From positions 62,001 to 126,000 of the forward strand of contig NZ_JAABOK010000003.1 of the NCBI RefSeq assembly GCF_009928525.1: 64,000 nt of DNA, read 5' to 3'. Made by a program: the position numbers and the translations under genes. Source of the stretch: Chitinophaga solisilvae. Its GTDB lineage: Bacteria > Bacteroidota > Bacteroidia > Chitinophagales > Chitinophagaceae. Shown in pieces: positions 42,701 through 52,372 of the stretch. The notes below the pieces were generated by a model that did not search any database, was not told the DNA's origin, and saw only the letters and a list, made by a program, of their open reading frames with translations. Within the stretch, counting starts at the first letter, position 1. Each line of letters starts with the position of its first letter.

Positions 42701-44754
42701 ATGCTGCTGTCGGTGCTTTCGCCGCGGGCGAGGAAATTGCCTTTGCTGATGCCGGCATCTGCGGAGATGCCCCTGTACGTATAGCCGTTATAGGTAGCTT
42801 CGCTGAGATGGGCAGCTGCTTTGGCATTCATGTGTTTCAGCGTATAACCCTGACCGGTGGCGGTGAGGCGGCCGCTTACCCAGCCGATGGTAGTATCGTA
42901 CAGCATTACGCCGGGGTGTACCCGGAAGTAGGGTATGTTCACATCATAAACAGCCCGAATGCTGTCTGTGATGTCAGTAAGTTTTGCGTTAACGGTGGCA
43001 TTGGCGTAGTCGCTTTTTAGCTGCAGCTGTGTCAGCATATTTTTCATACCACCTTTGAACATACCGGTAATCACCATGTGTTGCGGCAGACGCGGGGTAT
43101 CCGGCAAGGTATGTGGTGGCAGCCAGGAACGCAGGGCGTTGTTGCCTGATTCGAGGTAGAGGTTGGGAAGGTCGGCATTCAGCTTGTCCATGTCTGTTAC
43201 GTGTGCAACCTGTCCGTTTTCCGTTTTTATCAGATTCCCTTCGTGGTCATTGACATATAACTGTTTGATGTTCAGCATGCCCAGGTTACCTTTTAATATA
43301 GCCGCCAGCGTTAGCTGCTTCTTCCAGAGCGGATCGAAGGATTTGTTTTTGCGGGCGTTGGGTACAAAGGGCAGCCATTCAGCCAGGGCAACGTGAACAG
43401 AATCCAGGTTGGCATCCAGGCCCAGCTGATCCAGGTGGTCGGAGATGCCGGACCATGAGGGCACGGTAACGGCTATGCTTTTTCTGAAGATGCTTTTATT
43501 GGTTTGCAGCAGGAAGTTCTGCAGTACCAGACTATGCGGTGTAAATACCACGTTCATATTGGCCTTACGGATAGCGAAGCCGGACCAGTCGCGGGCGTTG
43601 AGTGATTTCACCCCTGCTGCAATGCTGTCTGGCTTATACCTGATATTGGAAATTCTGCTGTTGAAATTTGTGAGCAGCAGGTGGTTGTAATCCGGGTCGG
43701 GGCCGGCAGCTTTGGGTGCCGGCGATCCGTTGTCATAGCGGAGAGCCAGCCGTTCCAGGTTCACCTGTGTGGCAAATACCTGCCAGGTGTTGGGGGTAGT
43801 ATCCGGTGGGGCGGGCGTAGTATCTTTTCCTGGTACCATGGCAACCAGGCCGGCAGTGTTACGGATGGTAATATCTCCTACCTGGATACGGGTAGAATCC
43901 TGGTCCATACTGGTATTGCTGACAGTCAGATCACCGATCTTCCAGGAGGTAGTGATACCGATACCATCGCTGCCATACAGGAAGGAGCTGTTTTTGATAT
44001 GCAGCTTTTTCAGGAGCAGGTGGAATGCGGTAGCGCCGGTATCCGGCGGTGGTGGCGGCGGTGCGCCTTTTTCAGCAGGAATGTAATGTTGTTTAAAAAA
44101 TCCTTTCAGTCCGCTGAGCGTAATACCACGGAAAGCATAGATGCCATCATTCACGAGGAGATCATCCGGATCCACATGAAGGGTGTCCCAGGTGAGTACA
44201 GCGTTCATACCACCAGGGTTGTCTATGAAACGGACTTTGGTATGCAGCAGCGATACGTCCTTAATTCTGAATTGCAGGGTGGTGCCCGTTTTCGGCGCCA
44301 GGGTATCCGGGGTGGCATCTTTGCTGCTGAAAGCATCTGCCGCAAACTGGTAGTTGTAGACAGTATCGCCGGGATGCCTGTAGATGTTTACCAGCAGGGA
44401 GTCCCAGACGAGTTTATTTATACGCAGTTCGTTATTGATTAACGAGAGCAGGTTGTAATGTACTTTAAGCGAGGAAGTGTAAAGCAGCGCCTGACGGGAG
44501 GTGTCGGCCACATATACATTCCGGAGTTCCAGGTATTGCCATCCCCTGGCGCGGAGGTAGCCTATCTGCACTTTGGTTTTTAATTTTTTCTGCAGATATA
44601 TTTCTCCCTGTTGCCGGAGGTAATTCTGTACACCTTCGAGTTGAAATAATAAAACTGCCATTACGGGCAAAAGAAGCACCGCAATAATAATCCATAAAAG
44701 CCATCGCCACCAGGGGCGGCCGTGTTTTTCTTCGGTTTCTGCTGGTTCTGTCAC
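39703..44754 (-). CDS. tamB: TamB-family translocation and assembly module protein
   Basis: A 1683-residue AsmA-like envelope-spanning protein thought to form a hydrophobic groove for lipid transfer or to assist outer-membrane proteins. An N-terminal signal anchor (about 19-42, WWRWLLWIIIAVLLLPVMAV) is followed by a long series of beta-rich repeats and the C-terminal TamB domain (DUF490), about 1220-1640: KLRGTMDLPRIDASVKLRD, GMEITPESILKI-like strands, GTANINATLDPSSKLSLTGRYEISEGKYEM, and NIGASKNLFNDRLTVSVGSNIVLSG. It overlaps tamL by 17 bp and comes first, so the two are translationally coupled. Confidence 0.92.
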   Translation of the reverse strand: MTEPAETEEKHGRPWWRWLLWIIIAVLLLPVMAVLLFQLEGVQNYLRQQGEIYLQKKLKTKVQIGYLRARGWQYLELRNVYVADTSRQALLYTSSLKVHYNLLSLINNELRINKLVWDSLLVNIYRHPGDTVYNYQFAADAFSSKDATPDTLAPKTGTTLQFRIKDVSLLHTKVRFIDNPGGMNAVLTWDTLHVDPDDLLVNDGIYAFRGITLSGLKGFFKQHYIPAEKGAPPPPPPDTGATAFHLLLKKLHIKNSSFLYGSDGIGITTSWKIGDLTVSNTSMDQDSTRIQVGDITIRNTAGLVAMVPGKDTTPAPPDTTPNTWQVFATQVNLERLALRYDNGSPAPKAAGPDPDYNHLLLTNFNSRISNIRYKPDSIAAGVKSLNARDWSGFAIRKANMNVVFTPHSLVLQNFLLQTNKSIFRKSIAVTVPSWSGISDHLDQLGLDANLDSVHVALAEWLPFVPNARKNKSFDPLWKKQLTLAAILKGNLGMLNIKQLYVNDHEGNLIKTENGQVAHVTDMDKLNADLPNLYLESGNNALRSWLPPHTLPDTPRLPQHMVITGMFKGGMKNMLTQLQLKSDYANATVNAKLTDITDSIRAVYDVNIPYFRVHPGVMLYDTTIGWVSGRLTATGQGYTLKHMNAKAAAHLSEATYNGYTYRGISADAGISKGNFLARGESTDSSINTTFDIAGRLIDTTIQDLKVNMEIARADLYTTHWYTEPLTLKGNLTADFSSLEPTRLDGSAFLSNWEIDTKGQVFPLDSISLTAQYTDQQYLALKSPFGVIHANGHIDYTKVGNAFSHILMKPLLPADSGRIVTIPQGQYLQWMASLQWPQSLQPLLPALRMEVPLTMTGRLNSDSSLLIVDASLPKVNYDSLQVDSLTLSAHILDTSLQTDISLTRMHHPTFPLFHTFLTAHANTGAVNFDLLLDDVRNKPKYKLGGLFTFLPDNMMQLSLKPDLMLNREMWTVGENNILRLKNGNPDTANIKLSQGKQSIQVSTQADSSTTPALAVTITDFNISTITGLLATDTLLANGVLNANAVVRNWAKTPMVHALLKVDSLSVKNTRMGTLNAAVDNEQPGQYKLSAGLVGNDNDVSIEGTYDSTISAQVNISKLNMATLEPFTMGQVARMYGNANGRMDISGTLSDPKVLGSLNFKNAGGMITFIGSTMHLPDETIQIDENGILFRNFTIADSLNNDLMVNGRINTTDFKKYSFNLDITADNFMALGKQQNQDQWIYGPAFIDSKVKLRGTMDLPRIDASVKLRDKSSVTVMLPQEEPGLADREGVVEFIDKSRPVDTTLKAKLDSLRYSNPRLKGMFFSGNMEITPESILKIIIDKQNGDYVQAKGTANINATLDPSSKLSLTGRYEISEGKYEMSLNQLIKRSFDIQKGSFISFNGDAMSADLDITAKYTVNAPVADLIQDQIASKSTQERNTYKQRIPFDVYLMIKGSLLKPEITFRLDMPEKERNAFSGAPYNRIKQINQVPSELNKQVMGLLVLNTFIPDDPMSTLDNTGGGVGQAARNSVSKILSQQLNNLAGNLIKGVDLNFDLQSKEDYSSGTAQERTDLNIGASKNLFNDRLTVSVGSNIVLSGNQQNASSLIGDISIEYKLSRDGRYRIRVYQHNENQTVIQGQFVETGVAFMLVMDYDDFREILQRSKSDKPAKKKRSQNKTDNEHADEK

Positions 44755-44995
44755 TATGATTAATTGCTATAGTAATTTACTGAAATAAAACGCATAAGCA
44801 TGCTATTGGTTTACTTTTTGGGCAGTATCATGCGCTTCGTACATCAGGTCCGCCGGATATTACAAAATCTATACCCGCAGGTATTGGGGGACAAATAATT
44901 ACTGCAAGGATACATTAATTACGGGAACGGGCACACTAAAAGAATTGAAATTACGGTACCGGTGGGTATAATATTACCCGGATTGAGGGAAGATA

Positions 44996-45619
44996 TTATT
45001 GGCTCATAAAGGGTTTGTTCCGCTGATTAAACCTGTAGATATAGGATTCCAGTTGTTCTCTTTTGGATTTATCAGCGCGGAATTCTCCAAACAGGGCGCT
45101 GTCTTGCGGCAGAATATATTTTTTAAGATTATACCAGGATAGTTCCAGGATTTCACCGGTAACAATGTTGATAACTTTTTTCAGCCGCACCGGCGTGTTG
45201 ATAGCGTTTACGGTCATGTCGGCCGGATTATAGATACCGCGGGACGGCTGCACACCCTGCAGTTCGTATACGCAGTAATACCCCAGCTGGCTGATGAGAT
45301 TCAGTCCGTTATCATGGATGTAGATATTACGGCCGTCGCAGTATCCCCAGAATTTTTTCACTTTATGTTCCTGTCCCGCAGCATCGCGGAGCACCAGTTC
45401 ATTCCGGTTGGCCAGCAGGTATATCTGGGCGGCAGTACTTTTATTTCTGATCAGAAAATCGCCCTGTTCTGCCGGATTGTTCTGCTGAAATTCAGTAAAG
45501 GTTCTGTACAGTCCTTTTTTGGGAGATGCCGTATAAATGATGACATCAGTGCTCCGCTCCTGTGCGGCAGCAGATAAGACGGGCCAGAGCAGGCACCAGC
45601 AATACAGCCAATTTTTCAT
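44996..45619 (-). CDS. Secreted hypothetical protein
   Basis: A 207-residue protein that I do not recognise. It has a signal peptide (residues 1-19, ending SAAAQ) and a mature part with alternating strands: LYRTFTEFQQNNPAEQGDFLIRNKS, QEHKVKKFWGYCDGRNIYIHDN, and a C-terminal helical region with several Lys/Arg. The FWGYCDG segment may be a conserved core. It is probably periplasmic or surface-attached. It stands alone on the minus strand between the gltD terminator and the tamB promoter region, with 241 bp upstream in which I see no recognisable signal. Confidence 0.65.
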   Translation of the reverse strand: MKNWLYCWCLLWPVLSAAAQERSTDVIIYTASPKKGLYRTFTEFQQNNPAEQGDFLIRNKSTAAQIYLLANRNELVLRDAAGQEHKVKKFWGYCDGRNIYIHDNGLNLISQLGYYCVYELQGVQPSRGIYNPADMTVNAINTPVRLKKVINIVTGEILELSWYNLKKYILPQDSALFGEFRADKSKREQLESYIYRFNQRNKPFMSQ

Positions 45620-45710
45620 GTTAACAAATGTATCCGGCTCTGGAAAACGGCGGCGGGGAAATAGCTGAACAGGGAATTTTATTCTGCTGATATGCAGATT
45701 ATATCTCCGA

Positions 45711-45743
45711 AGAAAAAATAAAAGGCCGGGTAAAAACCCGGCC
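45711..45743 (-). terminator. Rho-independent terminator of gltB-gltD
   Basis: Minus-strand stem GGCCGGG/CCCGGCC (45724-45730 with 45737-45743) with a 6-nt loop, followed by a T-rich tail, about 95 bp past gltD. Confidence 0.85.
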
Positions 45744-45838
45744 CGGCTGAAGGTTACAACAAAATCTAAACCTGCTTATGAGAAAAGCGTTAAGCTGATT
45801 GTTTGCTGCCGTTAGGGCAGCGTATGTCAGAGCTATAA

Positions 45839-47314
45839 TTACAGTGCCATGGCCTGTAAGGAATGGTCCTTGCTTTCCAGCTGGGAAGTTCCCATCAGGA
45901 ATTCGTCCACTTTTCTCGCACACTCGCGACCCTCGCTTATTGCCCATACCACCAGTGACTGACCGCGGCGCATATCGCCGGCAGTGAACACTTTAGGGAT
46001 GGATGTCAGGTAATCTTTTTCTGTGGCTTTTACATTGCCTCTGTCGTCTCTTTCTACTTCAAGCTGATCCAGCATACCGGTATGCTGCGGATGTACAAAG
46101 CCCATTGCCAGCAGTGCCAGTTCGCAGGGCAGGTCTCTTTCAGACCCCGGTACTTCGGTAAATTGTGCGGGCCTGCCATCAGGGCTGAGCGACCATTGCA
46201 GGTCTACCAGACGTAATGCTTTCAGGTTGCCGTTATCATCGCCGATGAATGCTTTGGTAGCGATAGCCCATTGTCTGTCTGCGCCTTCTTCGTGTGAAGA
46301 GGAGGTTTTCAGTACCATGGGATAGGTAGGCCAGGGCATAAACGGTGTACGTTCTCCGGGAGGTTTCGGGAGCAGTTCCAGCTGGGTGATGCTTACCGCG
46401 CCATGGCGGTTGCTGGTACCCACGCAATCGGAGCCGGTATCGCCGCCACCTATCACGATCACATTTTTCCCGGTAGCAAAAATATCGTTGCCGTCAACCG
46501 GACGGTTATCCACACGTTTGTTCTGTTGTTTGAGAAAGTCCATTGCGTAGTGCACCCCTTTCAGCTCCCTGCCGGGGATGCTGAGGTCGCGCGGGATGGT
46601 GGATCCGCCGGCGAGCACAATAGCATTGTATTCGCGGAGCAGGTCGTTGGTACTAACGTTAACGCCTACGTTGGCATTACATTGAAAAACCACGCCTTCT
46701 TCTTCCATGAGTTTCACCCTGCGGTCGATGGTCCATTTTTCCAGTTTGAAATCCGGAATACCGTAGCGCAGCAGTCCGCCGGGTTTTTCATCGCGTTCGA
46801 ACACGGTTACCTGGTGGCCGGCATAGTTCAGCTGGGCGGCAGCGGCGAGTCCGGCGGGGCCGGAGCCGATAACGGCAACTTTTCTGCCGGTGCGCACACG
46901 CGGTACTTTGGCCTGTACCAGACCTTTATCGAAAGCAACTTCAATGATATGTTTTTCTATTTCCTCGATAGCCACCGGCGGCTGGTTAATACCCAGTACA
47001 CAGGCGCTTTCGCATGGTGCGGGGCAGATACGGCCGGTGAATTCAGGAAAGTTATTGGTGGAAGTGAGTATTTCATATGCTTCCTTCCAGTCCTGATGAT
47101 ATACGGCGTCATTAAATTCCGGGATTACATTACCCAGCGGGCATCCGCTGTGACAGAAGGGCACACCGCAGTTCATGCAGCGGGCAGCCTGCTTGTTGAG
47201 CGTAGTATCCGGAAAGCGTTCCACAAATTCATTGTAGTGGCCTACCCTTTCTGCCGGATCCGATTTCCGGGGCAGCTCTCTCGTAAATTCCAGGAATCCT
47301 GTAGGTTTACCCAT
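45839..47314 (-). CDS. gltD: Glutamate synthase, small (beta) subunit
   Basis: Feeds electrons from NAD(P)H to GltB for conversion of glutamine plus 2-oxoglutarate into two glutamates. The 491 residues have N-terminal cysteine motifs for two 4Fe-4S clusters (CMNCGVPFCHSGCP and CPAPCESACV), an FAD-binding GSGPAGLAAAAQL (about residue 150), and a second dinucleotide fold with GGGDTGSDC. The C-terminal motif FTAGDMRRGQSLVVWAI is standard. It lies downstream of gltB with a 94-bp gap containing element 3, an unusually long gap for two subunits of one enzyme. Confidence 0.97.
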   Translation of the reverse strand: MGKPTGFLEFTRELPRKSDPAERVGHYNEFVERFPDTTLNKQAARCMNCGVPFCHSGCPLGNVIPEFNDAVYHQDWKEAYEILTSTNNFPEFTGRICPAPCESACVLGINQPPVAIEEIEKHIIEVAFDKGLVQAKVPRVRTGRKVAVIGSGPAGLAAAAQLNYAGHQVTVFERDEKPGGLLRYGIPDFKLEKWTIDRRVKLMEEEGVVFQCNANVGVNVSTNDLLREYNAIVLAGGSTIPRDLSIPGRELKGVHYAMDFLKQQNKRVDNRPVDGNDIFATGKNVIVIGGGDTGSDCVGTSNRHGAVSITQLELLPKPPGERTPFMPWPTYPMVLKTSSSHEEGADRQWAIATKAFIGDDNGNLKALRLVDLQWSLSPDGRPAQFTEVPGSERDLPCELALLAMGFVHPQHTGMLDQLEVERDDRGNVKATEKDYLTSIPKVFTAGDMRRGQSLVVWAISEGRECARKVDEFLMGTSQLESKDHSLQAMAL

Positions 47315-47340
47315 AAACGTTATTCATTTGAGATGTTGTC

Positions 47341-47407
47341 ATTTGGAATTTGGTTATTTGAGCGGAGATGGCGATGGCCATAAATCTCAAATAATCAAAT
47401 CTCAAAT
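47341..47407. repeat. Inverted repeat element 3 (22-bp arms, imperfect)
   Basis: 47341-47362 pairs with 47386-47407 at 19 of 22 positions. Both arms use the word TTATTTGAG, as in elements 2, 4 and 5, and an extra CATTTGAGAT copy lies just outside at 47335. The centre is CGGAGATGGCGATGGCC. It looks like a degraded member of the family and sits between gltB and gltD. Confidence 0.75.
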
Positions 47408-47408
47408 A

Positions 47409-50400
47409 CTAAATTTTCACCTGGACTTTTCCAGCTTTCACTACTGCCTTGTATTCTTTCGGGAATACTTTTACGAAGTGGCGTAACTGGTTTTCCCAGT
47501 CTTTCAGTATGAATTTAGCCACGGTGCTGTTCGTATAGGCGTGGTGTTTAGTGATGAGATCCTGCAGTGCAGTTACATCGTCCTGATCCAGGGGATCGAG
47601 GTCAATCATATCCCTGTTGCAGTGGTTGGCGAAAGTGCCTTTCACATCATATACATAGGCAATACCGCCGCTCATACCAGCGCCGAAGTTACGGCCGGTT
47701 TCACCGAGTATGACTGCTTTACCGCCGGTCATATATTCACAACCATGATCGCCAACGCCTTCCGCCACAATGGTAGCGCCGGAGTTGCGGACGCAGAAGC
47801 GTTCGCCGGCCTTACCGCGGATATAGGCTTCCCCGGAGGTGGCGCCGTAGAAGCACACGTTGCCGGCAATGATATTTTCTTCTGCCTTGAAACCGGACTC
47901 TCCGTGAGGATAGAGTATCAGTTTGGAACCGGAGAGGCCTTTGCCGAAGTAGTCGTTGGCTTCTCCTTCCAGTTCGAGCGTGAGCCCTTTGGTGGTGAAA
48001 GCGCCGAAGCTCTGCCCGGCGGAGCCGATGAATTTAAAGTGCAGCGTATCTTCCGGCAGTCCTGCGCTCTGGTAGCGTTTGGATATTTCGTTGGAAAGAA
48101 TGGTGCCCACCGTACGGTCGGTATTCTTTACCGGGAACTGCTGATAAACGCGTGTTTTCTTTTCCAGTGCGGGTTGTGCAGCTTTCAGCAGCTGCCAATC
48201 CAGCACTTCGCTGATACCATGATCCTGTTCCTCCTGTTTATAGAGGCCGGTTTCAGGTGCCGCGGGTTCTTTGTATAAGATCGGAGACAGGTCCAGTTTC
48301 TGCGTTTTCCAGTGGGTGATGCCTTCGCGCATCTGCAGGCAATCTACCTGGCCCACCATTTCGTTGATGGTACGGAAGCCCAGGTCAGCCATAATTTCGC
48401 GGAGTTCTTCTACCAGGTAGGTGAAGAGGTTTACCACATGTTGCGGATCGCTGTTGAAGCGTTTGCGCAGATCAGGATCCTGAGTGGCAACGCCTACAGG
48501 ACAGGTGTTCACGTGGCATTTGCGCATCATGATACAGCCTTCCACTACCAGGGCAGCGGTGGCTACACCCCATTCTTCCGCGCCGAGGAGCGTTGCGATG
48601 GCAATGTCGCGGCCGGTTTTCAGCTGGCCGTCTGTTTGCAGCACTACCCGGCCGCGCAGTTTATTTTTCACAAGCGTCTGGTGCGATTCCGCCAGACCCA
48701 GCTCCCACGGCAGCCCGGCGTGTTTGATGGAGCTTTCAGGAGAAGCGCCCGTACCGCCGTCGTGACCAGATACCAGTACAACATCGGCATGTGCCTTGGC
48801 TACGCCGGCAGCAATGGTGCCCACGCCTGCTTTTGATACCAGCTTAACGCTGATGCGCGCTGCACGGTTAGCATTTTTCAGGTCGTAGATCAGCTGCGCC
48901 AGATCTTCAATAGAATAAATATCGTGATGCGGCGGCGGTGAAATCAGCCCTACGCCTGGTGTGGCGTGTCTTACCTTGGCAATCCATTCGTCTACTTTAT
49001 GGCCCGGCAGCTGACCGCCTTCTCCGGGTTTTGCACCCTGGGCCATTTTAATCTGCAGTTCATCTGCATTGGTAAGATAATAGCTGGTTACGCCAAAACG
49101 TGCGCTGGCTACCTGTTTGATGGCAGAGCGCATAGAATCGCCGTTTTCCATCAGCTGATAACGGATTTCATCTTCTCCCCCTTCGCCGGTATTGCTTTTG
49201 GCGCCGATGCGGTTCATGGCAACGGCCAGGGTGGAGTGCGCCTCGTGGGAGATAGAGCCAAAGCTCATAGCCCCGGTGGCGAAGCGTTTGAAAATGTTGC
49301 TGGCAGGTTCTACCTCATCAATGGAAATAGAAGCACGGTTACGCTTAAACGAAAAGAGGCTTCGCAGGGTGCAGGCTTTCTCGCTCTGCTCATTTACTGC
49401 TTTAGAATATTTTTTGAAGGTACTGTAATCTCCCATGCGGGTGGAATACTGCAGCAGGTGTATGGTGGTAGGATTGAAGAGATGGAATTCTCCCTTACGC
49501 TTCCACTGGTACACACCGCCTTCCGTCAGCCGCTGTACCGGAGTTTCCTTGCGGCCATAGCCCATCCAGTGTTTAGCCAGCGTTTCGCGGGCAATTTCAT
49601 CCAGGCCCAGCCCCTGAATACGGGAAACAGCGCCGGCAAAATATTTATCTACCACCTGCTGATTGATCCCCAGGATTTCAAACACCTGCGCTCCCTGGTA
49701 GGATTGCAGCGTGGAGATACCCATTTTGGAGAATACTTTCAGCAAGCCTTCGCAGACAGCCTTGATATAGTTTTTCTTCAGTTTATCCACATCATGTGCG
49801 GTGTCCAGCTTGTCGGACAGCTTCATGTCGCGGATGGTGCTGAGCGCCAGGTAAGGATTGATGGCAGTAGCGCCGAATCCCAGCAGGCAGGCGAAATGAT
49901 GCACTTCCCAGACGTCGCCGGCTTCAACGATCAGCCCTACAGATCCTCGGATACCTTTGCGGATCAGATGATGGTGTACGGCGGAAGCCGCGAGGACAGA
50001 CGGAATGGCCGCGTGTTCGGAGTCGATGGCGCGATCCGACAGGATAATCACCTCAAAGCCATCTTCCACAGCGTCTACCGCATAGCGGCAAAGGCGCGCC
50101 AGCCCTTTTTCGAGGGAACCGGGTTTACCGTCAGCCTTGAAATAGGTATGCAGTGTTTTCGCCTGAAACAGGCCGGTGTCAATACTGCGGATCTTTTCCA
50201 GTTCGTAGTTGTTCAGGATCGGATGACGCAGCGCCAGACTATGGCAGTGCAGCGGATCTTCATCCAGCAGGTTGCCGTTGCCGCCTACGAAGGTAGCCAG
50301 AGACATTACCAGCCGCTCTCTGATAGGGTCTATCGGTGGGTTGGTTACCTGCGCAAACAGCTGCTTGAAGTAGTTGCAGAGATGTTGCGGTTGATTGCTC

Positions 50401-51929
50401 AGCGCAGCCAGCGGCGTATCTGTACCCATGGAACCTACCGGCTCCTTGCCGTCAATGGCCATCGGCGCAATGATGTGGTGCAGGTCTTCCGTGCTATAGC
50501 CGAAAGCGCGCTGGTATTTGAATATCTGGTCGTGCTCCAGGTGAGTAAACGTGACTCTTGGCTCTGGTAGCTCTTCCAGACGGATTTTATATTTATTGAG
50601 CCATTCGCCGTAAGGCTGCTGGGAACAGATCTGCTGCTTCAGCTCCTCATCGCCGATGATGCGGCCCTGGTCCATGTCTACGATGAACATTTTACCCGGC
50701 TGCAGGCGTCCTTTCTCTTTTACATTCTTAGGATCTACCGGTAATACCCCTGCTTCAGAAGCCATGATAACCCGGTCGTCCTTTGTTACAACAAAACGGC
50801 TGGGACGCAGACCGTTACGGTCCAGCGTAGCGCCGATGATTTTACCATCCGTGAAAGAAATGGAGGCCGGCCCGTCCCAGGGTTCCATGAGCGATGCATG
50901 GTATTCATAGAAAGCCTTCTTCTCTGTGCCCATGGCCTCGTTGCCATCCCATGCTTCGGGGATGAGCATCATCATAACATGCGGCAGGGAGCGGCCGGTC
51001 AGTGTCAGCAACTCGATAACATTATCGAGGCTGGCGGAGTCGGATTGTCCTTCTTCCACTATCGGTAAAATCATATCCATTTCCTCCGGTGTGAAGTACC
51101 TGGATATGAAATCCCTTTCACCGGCGCGGAGCCAGTTCAGGTTGCCTTTGAGGGTATTGATTTCACCATTATGCGCAATATAGCGGTAAGGGTGCGCCAG
51201 TCTCCAGCTGGGGAAAGTGTTGGTGGCAAACCGGGAGTGGATCAGCGCAAAGGCTGATACCATCTTTTCGTCACTCAGGTCTGTATAATAATGACGTACC
51301 TGATAGGTGGTCAGCTGACCTTTATACACAATGGTTTTATATGACAGGGAAGCAATGTAGAACAGTGCTTTCTCCTTAGGAATGGTATTGCGGACTGTTT
51401 TGGAAACATAGTTGCGGAGCACAAACAGTTTGCGTTCAAATGCTTCCGGATCACTGATAGAATAAGGACAGGCAATGAAAACCTGTTCTATTTCCGGTTC
51501 TACAGACAAGGCGGATTCACCGATGCCATCAGGGCGCACCGGCACTTTACGGTAGCCCAGTATTTCCAGGCCCAGTTTTTCAGCGCTGCGCTGCAGTATT
51601 TCGCGGCATTCTTCGCGCCAGCGGGGTTCTTTTGGAAAAAATACCATGCCTACACCATACTTTCCGAACTCTGGCAGGCGAATACCGATTTTCAGGCACT
51701 CGTCATACAGAAATTCATGTGGCATCTGAAACAGGATTCCTGCGCCATCACCTGTATTCTGTTCACAGCCACAGGCGCCGCGGTGTTCCATATTTTCCAG
51801 CATGGTTAAAGCATCACGAATAATATGGTGGGATTTACGGCCTTTAATATGAGCGGTAAAACCTGTTCCGCAGGCATCATGTTCAAATTCCGGACGGTAT
51901 AAACCTTGCGTTTGCTTCACTTCATCCAT
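47409..51929 (-). CDS. gltB: Glutamate synthase, large (alpha) subunit
   Basis: A 1506-residue iron-sulfur flavoprotein. The N-terminal class II amidotransferase domain follows a 19-residue propeptide: Cys20 in HDACGTGF is the nucleophile after cleavage. The central and FMN-binding synthase domains follow, with [11 protein letters not shown], the [18 protein letters not shown] segment, and the 3Fe-4S ligands in [23 protein letters not shown]-terminal GXGXG beta-helix domain with [13 protein letters not shown] and [23 protein letters not shown] ends the protein. Element 4 lies about 200 bp upstream of the start. No convincing promoter box was seen in 51930-52133. Confidence 0.97.
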   Translation of the reverse strand: MDEVKQTQGLYRPEFEHDACGTGFTAHIKGRKSHHIIRDALTMLENMEHRGACGCEQNTGDGAGILFQMPHEFLYDECLKIGIRLPEFGKYGVGMVFFPKEPRWREECREILQRSAEKLGLEILGYRKVPVRPDGIGESALSVEPEIEQVFIACPYSISDPEAFERKLFVLRNYVSKTVRNTIPKEKALFYIASLSYKTIVYKGQLTTYQVRHYYTDLSDEKMVSAFALIHSRFATNTFPSWRLAHPYRYIAHNGEINTLKGNLNWLRAGERDFISRYFTPEEMDMILPIVEEGQSDSASLDNVIELLTLTGRSLPHVMMMLIPEAWDGNEAMGTEKKAFYEYHASLMEPWDGPASISFTDGKIIGATLDRNGLRPSRFVVTKDDRVIMASEAGVLPVDPKNVKEKGRLQPGKMFIVDMDQGRIIGDEELKQQICSQQPYGEWLNKYKIRLEELPEPRVTFTHLEHDQIFKYQRAFGYSTEDLHHIIAPMAIDGKEPVGSMGTDTPLAALSNQPQHLCNYFKQLFAQVTNPPIDPIRERLVMSLATFVGGNGNLLDEDPLHCHSLALRHPILNNYELEKIRSIDTGLFQAKTLHTYFKADGKPGSLEKGLARLCRYAVDAVEDGFEVIILSDRAIDSEHAAIPSVLAASAVHHHLIRKGIRGSVGLIVEAGDVWEVHHFACLLGFGATAINPYLALSTIRDMKLSDKLDTAHDVDKLKKNYIKAVCEGLLKVFSKMGISTLQSYQGAQVFEILGINQQVVDKYFAGAVSRIQGLGLDEIARETLAKHWMGYGRKETPVQRLTEGGVYQWKRKGEFHLFNPTTIHLLQYSTRMGDYSTFKKYSKAVNEQSEKACTLRSLFSFKRNRASISIDEVEPASNIFKRFATGAMSFGSISHEAHSTLAVAMNRIGAKSNTGEGGEDEIRYQLMENGDSMRSAIKQVASARFGVTSYYLTNADELQIKMAQGAKPGEGGQLPGHKVDEWIAKVRHATPGVGLISPPPHHDIYSIEDLAQLIYDLKNANRAARISVKLVSKAGVGTIAAGVAKAHADVVLVSGHDGGTGASPESSIKHAGLPWELGLAESHQTLVKNKLRGRVVLQTDGQLKTGRDIAIATLLGAEEWGVATAALVVEGCIMMRKCHVNTCPVGVATQDPDLRKRFNSDPQHVVNLFTYLVEELREIMADLGFRTINEMVGQVDCLQMREGITHWKTQKLDLSPILYKEPAAPETGLYKQEEQDHGISEVLDWQLLKAAQPALEKKTRVYQQFPVKNTDRTVGTILSNEISKRYQSAGLPEDTLHFKFIGSAGQSFGAFTTKGLTLELEGEANDYFGKGLSGSKLILYPHGESGFKAEENIIAGNVCFYGATSGEAYIRGKAGERFCVRNSGATIVAEGVGDHGCEYMTGGKAVILGETGRNFGAGMSGGIAYVYDVKGTFANHCNRDMIDLDPLDQDDVTALQDLITKHHAYTNSTVAKFILKDWENQLRHFVKVFPKEYKAVVKAGKVQVKI

Positions 51930-52133
51930 TTGGTTTAGATTTTTTGCTTTGACATACCTCTCCCCTCCGGCTTTCGCCAGGTGGTTATGGTGTACGATAT
52001 AATTCGGGAACGGTTTAAAGATACTAAAGGAATGCCGTATTTTTTATACAAACTTTTGTTAGAAGCCAAAAATTTAGAAAAAAATAAAAATAGTGGAGAA
52101 ATTATTGAAATTCTTAAAATATCAAGGGTGTTT
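51930..52133. other. Upstream region of gltB
   Basis: Part of the 443-bp gap between gltB and the GHL10 gene; the remainder is element 4. It is A/T-rich, has no convincing promoter box, and a short frame at 51981-52175 shows no sign of being a gene. Confidence 0.5.
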
Positions 52134-52363
52134 GGGATTTTATTATTTGGTTATTTGAGATTTGTAGCCAATTAATATGCCCCCTGAAAAATTTACGGAT
52201 TTTGGAATTTTGAAATTTCGGAATTGTAAAAATGCAGCAAAGATCTTCGCGTATTCATCCGCTGTATTTACAATTCCGAAATTTCAAAATTCCAAAATCC
52301 ATAAATTTTTCAGGGGGCATATTAATTGGCTACAAATCTCAAATAACCAAATAATAAAATCCC
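52134..52363. repeat. Giant inverted repeat element 4 (97-bp arms, composite)
   Basis: 52134-52230 pairs with 52267-52363 at 96 of 97 positions (the mismatch is a C/A near 52197). The outer part of the arm (TTATTTGGTTATTTGAGATTTG) resembles elements 2, 3 and 5. The inner part (GGATTTTGGAATTTTG onward, then AAATGCAGC) resembles element 1. A middle block, including GCCCCCTGAAAAATTT, is unique. The 36-nt centre has its own GCAGC/GCTGT stem. It lies downstream of the GHL10 gene and upstream of gltB. Confidence 0.95.
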
Positions 52364-52372
52364 CGATATAAG

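Noticed and set aside
48966-50570. 534-codon frame antisense to gltB, and similar long antisense frames at 1167-2204 and 46403-47383
   Set aside because: Their translations have no domain features and mirror strongly conserved genes on the other strand; they follow from codon composition.
51981-52175. 64-codon frame upstream of gltB
   Set aside because: Runs into the arm of element 4 and has no conserved features.
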